NCBI GenBank assembly: GCA_903856555.1
Contig: CAIOCC010000039.1
Coordinates: 1 to 6,997 of the forward strand
Direction: 5' to 3'
Source: an uncultured Bacteroidota bacterium
Lineage (GTDB): Bacteria > Bacteroidota > Bacteroidia > UBA7662
Length of the DNA stretch: 6,997 bases
Below, one piece after another: positions 5,599 to 6,997 of the stretch. Both the position numbers and the translations under genes were made by a program. Each line of letters starts with the position of its first letter. Positions within the stretch are counted from its first letter, which is position 1. The notes under the pieces are model-generated. The model was not told the DNA's origin, ran no database searches, and saw only the letters and a list, made by a program, of their open reading frames with translations.

Positions 5599-6997
5599 TT
5601 AACGAGAATAGTTGGGGGCCTCGCGGGTGATGTCGATGCCGTGCGGATGGCTTTCGCGCAATCCGGCATTGGTGATTTTGATCATACGGGCTTGGCGCAA
5701 AGCTTCTAGATTCACAGCCCCGCAATACCCCATCCCGGCCTTGAGTCCTCCGATGTATTGATACATCACCTCCGATAGGTTGCCCTTAAAGGGTACCCGG
5801 CCCACGATGCCTTCGGGAACCAATTTCTTGATTTCGTCTTCGGCATCCTGAAAATAACGGTCTTTGGAGCCTTCTTTCATGGCTTCAATGGAACCCATAC
5901 CTCGGTAGGTCTTGAATTTGCGTCCTTCAAAAATGATGGTCTCCCCGGGCGATTCCTCCACGCCGGCAAACATCGAACCCGCCATAATGCAATCCGCACC
6001 GGCCGCCAATGCTTTGACAATGTCTCCGGAATAACGGATACCACCGTCGGCAATCAGCGTTACTCCCGTTCCCCGTAACACATCCGCAACTTCCATCACC
6101 GCTGTCAACTGGGGAACACCAACGCCGGCAACAACCCGGGTGGTGCAAATACTTCCCGGTCCAACGCCGACCTTGACCGCATCGGCCCCGGCATCAACCA
6201 ACATCTTGGCCGCTTGACCGGTTGCAATATTACCAACCACCACATCCACCTGGTCGCCGGTGATTTTTTTGACCATCGCTAAGGCATCCAAAACACCCCG
6301 CGAATGGGCATGCGCCGTATCAACGGTTAGAACATCCACCCCAGCTTGGACCAAAGCCTGAACCCTCTCGGACAAATCCGCCGTCACCCCCACCGCAGCA
6401 CCCACCCGGAGGCGACCCATGCGGTCCTTGCAGGCCATAGGAAAATCCTTGATTTTGAGAATGTCTTTGTAGGTAATCAAACCCACCAAACGGCCCTCGT
6501 CATCGACCACGGGTAGTTTTTCGATTTTGTGTTCCTGCAAGATCCCTTCGGCCTGCCGTAGCGAGGTTCCCGCCGGGGTGGTAATCAGGTTTTCGCGGGT
6601 CATCACCTCCCAAACCGGCTTTTGGGGGTCGGTTTCAAAGCGCAAATCCCGGTTGGTCAGAATGCCCACCAATTTGCGGTTTTCGTCCACCACCGGAATG
6701 CCCCCAATACGGTTCTCGGCCATCAATTGCAGGGCCTCTTGGATCAAAGCACTGCGCGATAGCACAATCGGATCCACAATCAAACCGCTCTCGGAACGCT
6801 TAACCTTGCGAACCTCCTGGGCCTGACGCTCGATGCTCATATTCTTGTGAATCATGCCCAGTCCCCCGTTTTGGGCAATGGCGATGGCCATCTCAAACTC
6901 GGTGACCGTATCCATGGCCGCCGCAACGATGGGCACTTTGAGTTCAATATTCCGACTCAATCGACCGGTGATGTTGACATCCCGGGGTAAAACTTCG
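5599..6997 (-). CDS. guaB: IMP dehydrogenase, N-terminus outside window
   Basis: NAD-dependent oxidation of IMP to XMP, the committed step of GMP synthesis, in the cytoplasm. The frame is open to the window edge. The first visible residues, EVLPRDVNITGRLSRNIEL, are the usual region near residue 30 of the family, so only a short N-terminus is missing. The TTG at 6960 is an internal leucine and not the start. Counting from the first visible residue there are 465: VPIVAAAMDTVTE near the front, two CBS domains with IGGIPVVDENRKLVGILTN and IEKLPVVDDEGRLVGLITY, the catalytic loop GVGPGSICTTRVV with its Cys, IADGGIRYSGDI and AGSMFAG for phosphate binding, YRGMGSIEAM, the flap EGIVGRVPFKG, GGLKAGMGYCG, and the typical end REAPNYSR. 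The CBS pair would allow nucleotide-dependent regulation. Nothing looks damaged. It is probably the upstream gene of the pheS cluster. Confidence 0.97.
   Translation of the reverse strand, partial: EVLPRDVNITGRLSRNIELKVPIVAAAMDTVTEFEMAIAIAQNGGLGMIHKNMSIERQAQEVRKVKRSESGLIVDPIVLSRSALIQEALQLMAENRIGGIPVVDENRKLVGILTNRDLRFETDPQKPVWEVMTRENLITTPAGTSLRQAEGILQEHKIEKLPVVDDEGRLVGLITYKDILKIKDFPMACKDRMGRLRVGAAVGVTADLSERVQALVQAGVDVLTVDTAHAHSRGVLDALAMVKKITGDQVDVVVGNIATGQAAKMLVDAGADAVKVGVGPGSICTTRVVAGVGVPQLTAVMEVADVLRGTGVTLIADGGIRYSGDIVKALAAGADCIMAGSMFAGVEESPGETIIFEGRKFKTYRGMGSIEAMKEGSKDRYFQDAEDEIKKLVPEGIVGRVPFKGNLSEVMYQYIGGLKAGMGYCGAVNLEALRQARMIKITNAGLRESHPHGIDITREAPNYSR

Noticed and set aside
4516..5709. 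Long plus-strand open frames (also 1785-2726, 3491-4321, 238-966 and 1018-1506)
   Set aside because: They lie antisense to genes with clear, full-length protein motifs, and their translations are low-complexity or motif-free, as expected from codon bias in GC-rich DNA.

Overview
All seven genes supported here read leftwards on the minus strand and are packed tightly. They look like one transcription unit, or two abutting ones, running from guaB at the right edge to a urea transporter cut by the left edge. The organism is most likely a member of Bacteroidota with fairly GC-rich DNA. The reasons are almost no Shine-Dalgarno motifs before the starts, a PheS with the Cys-rich insert CxxC-x4-CxxC, a small Rieske-like lipoprotein of the type found in that phylum, and the Bacteroidota look of the urea transporter. 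No rRNA or 16S marker is present, so this placement is inference and genus cannot be named.

Right half (3632-6997): core metabolism. guaB (IMP dehydrogenase, N-terminus outside the window) is followed after 33 bp by pheS (phenylalanyl-tRNA synthetase alpha). pheS overlaps by 4 bp (TTGA) a 3-hydroxyacyl/3-hydroxybutyryl-CoA dehydrogenase that starts at TTG. That stop overlaps by one base (TGATG) the first possible start of a lipoprotein gene, whose 5' end is a very GC-rich repeat tract (3553-3630).

Middle and left (1-3632): accessory genes. The lipoprotein has a Rieske-type fold signature in which both His ligand positions are replaced (Tyr and Cys). Next comes a four-gene set: an 87-residue PqqD-like protein, a CarB/PylC-type ATP-grasp ligase (ATGA overlap), a fold-type III PLP decarboxylase of the LysA family (65 bp gap, pyrimidine-rich leader), and a urea transporter (1 bp gap).

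How they may work together: a PqqD-like peptide-binding protein, an ATP-dependent carboxylate-amine ligase, a PLP amino-acid decarboxylase and a small-amide channel in one coupled cluster suggest a small pathway that activates or ligates an amino acid, decarboxylates it, and moves urea or a urea-like product across the membrane. No radical SAM enzyme, precursor peptide or canonical lysine-pathway gene accompanies them in the window. The pathway is therefore unassigned, and it is the most interesting content here. No tRNA, rRNA, CRISPR, insertion sequence or convincing terminator was found.
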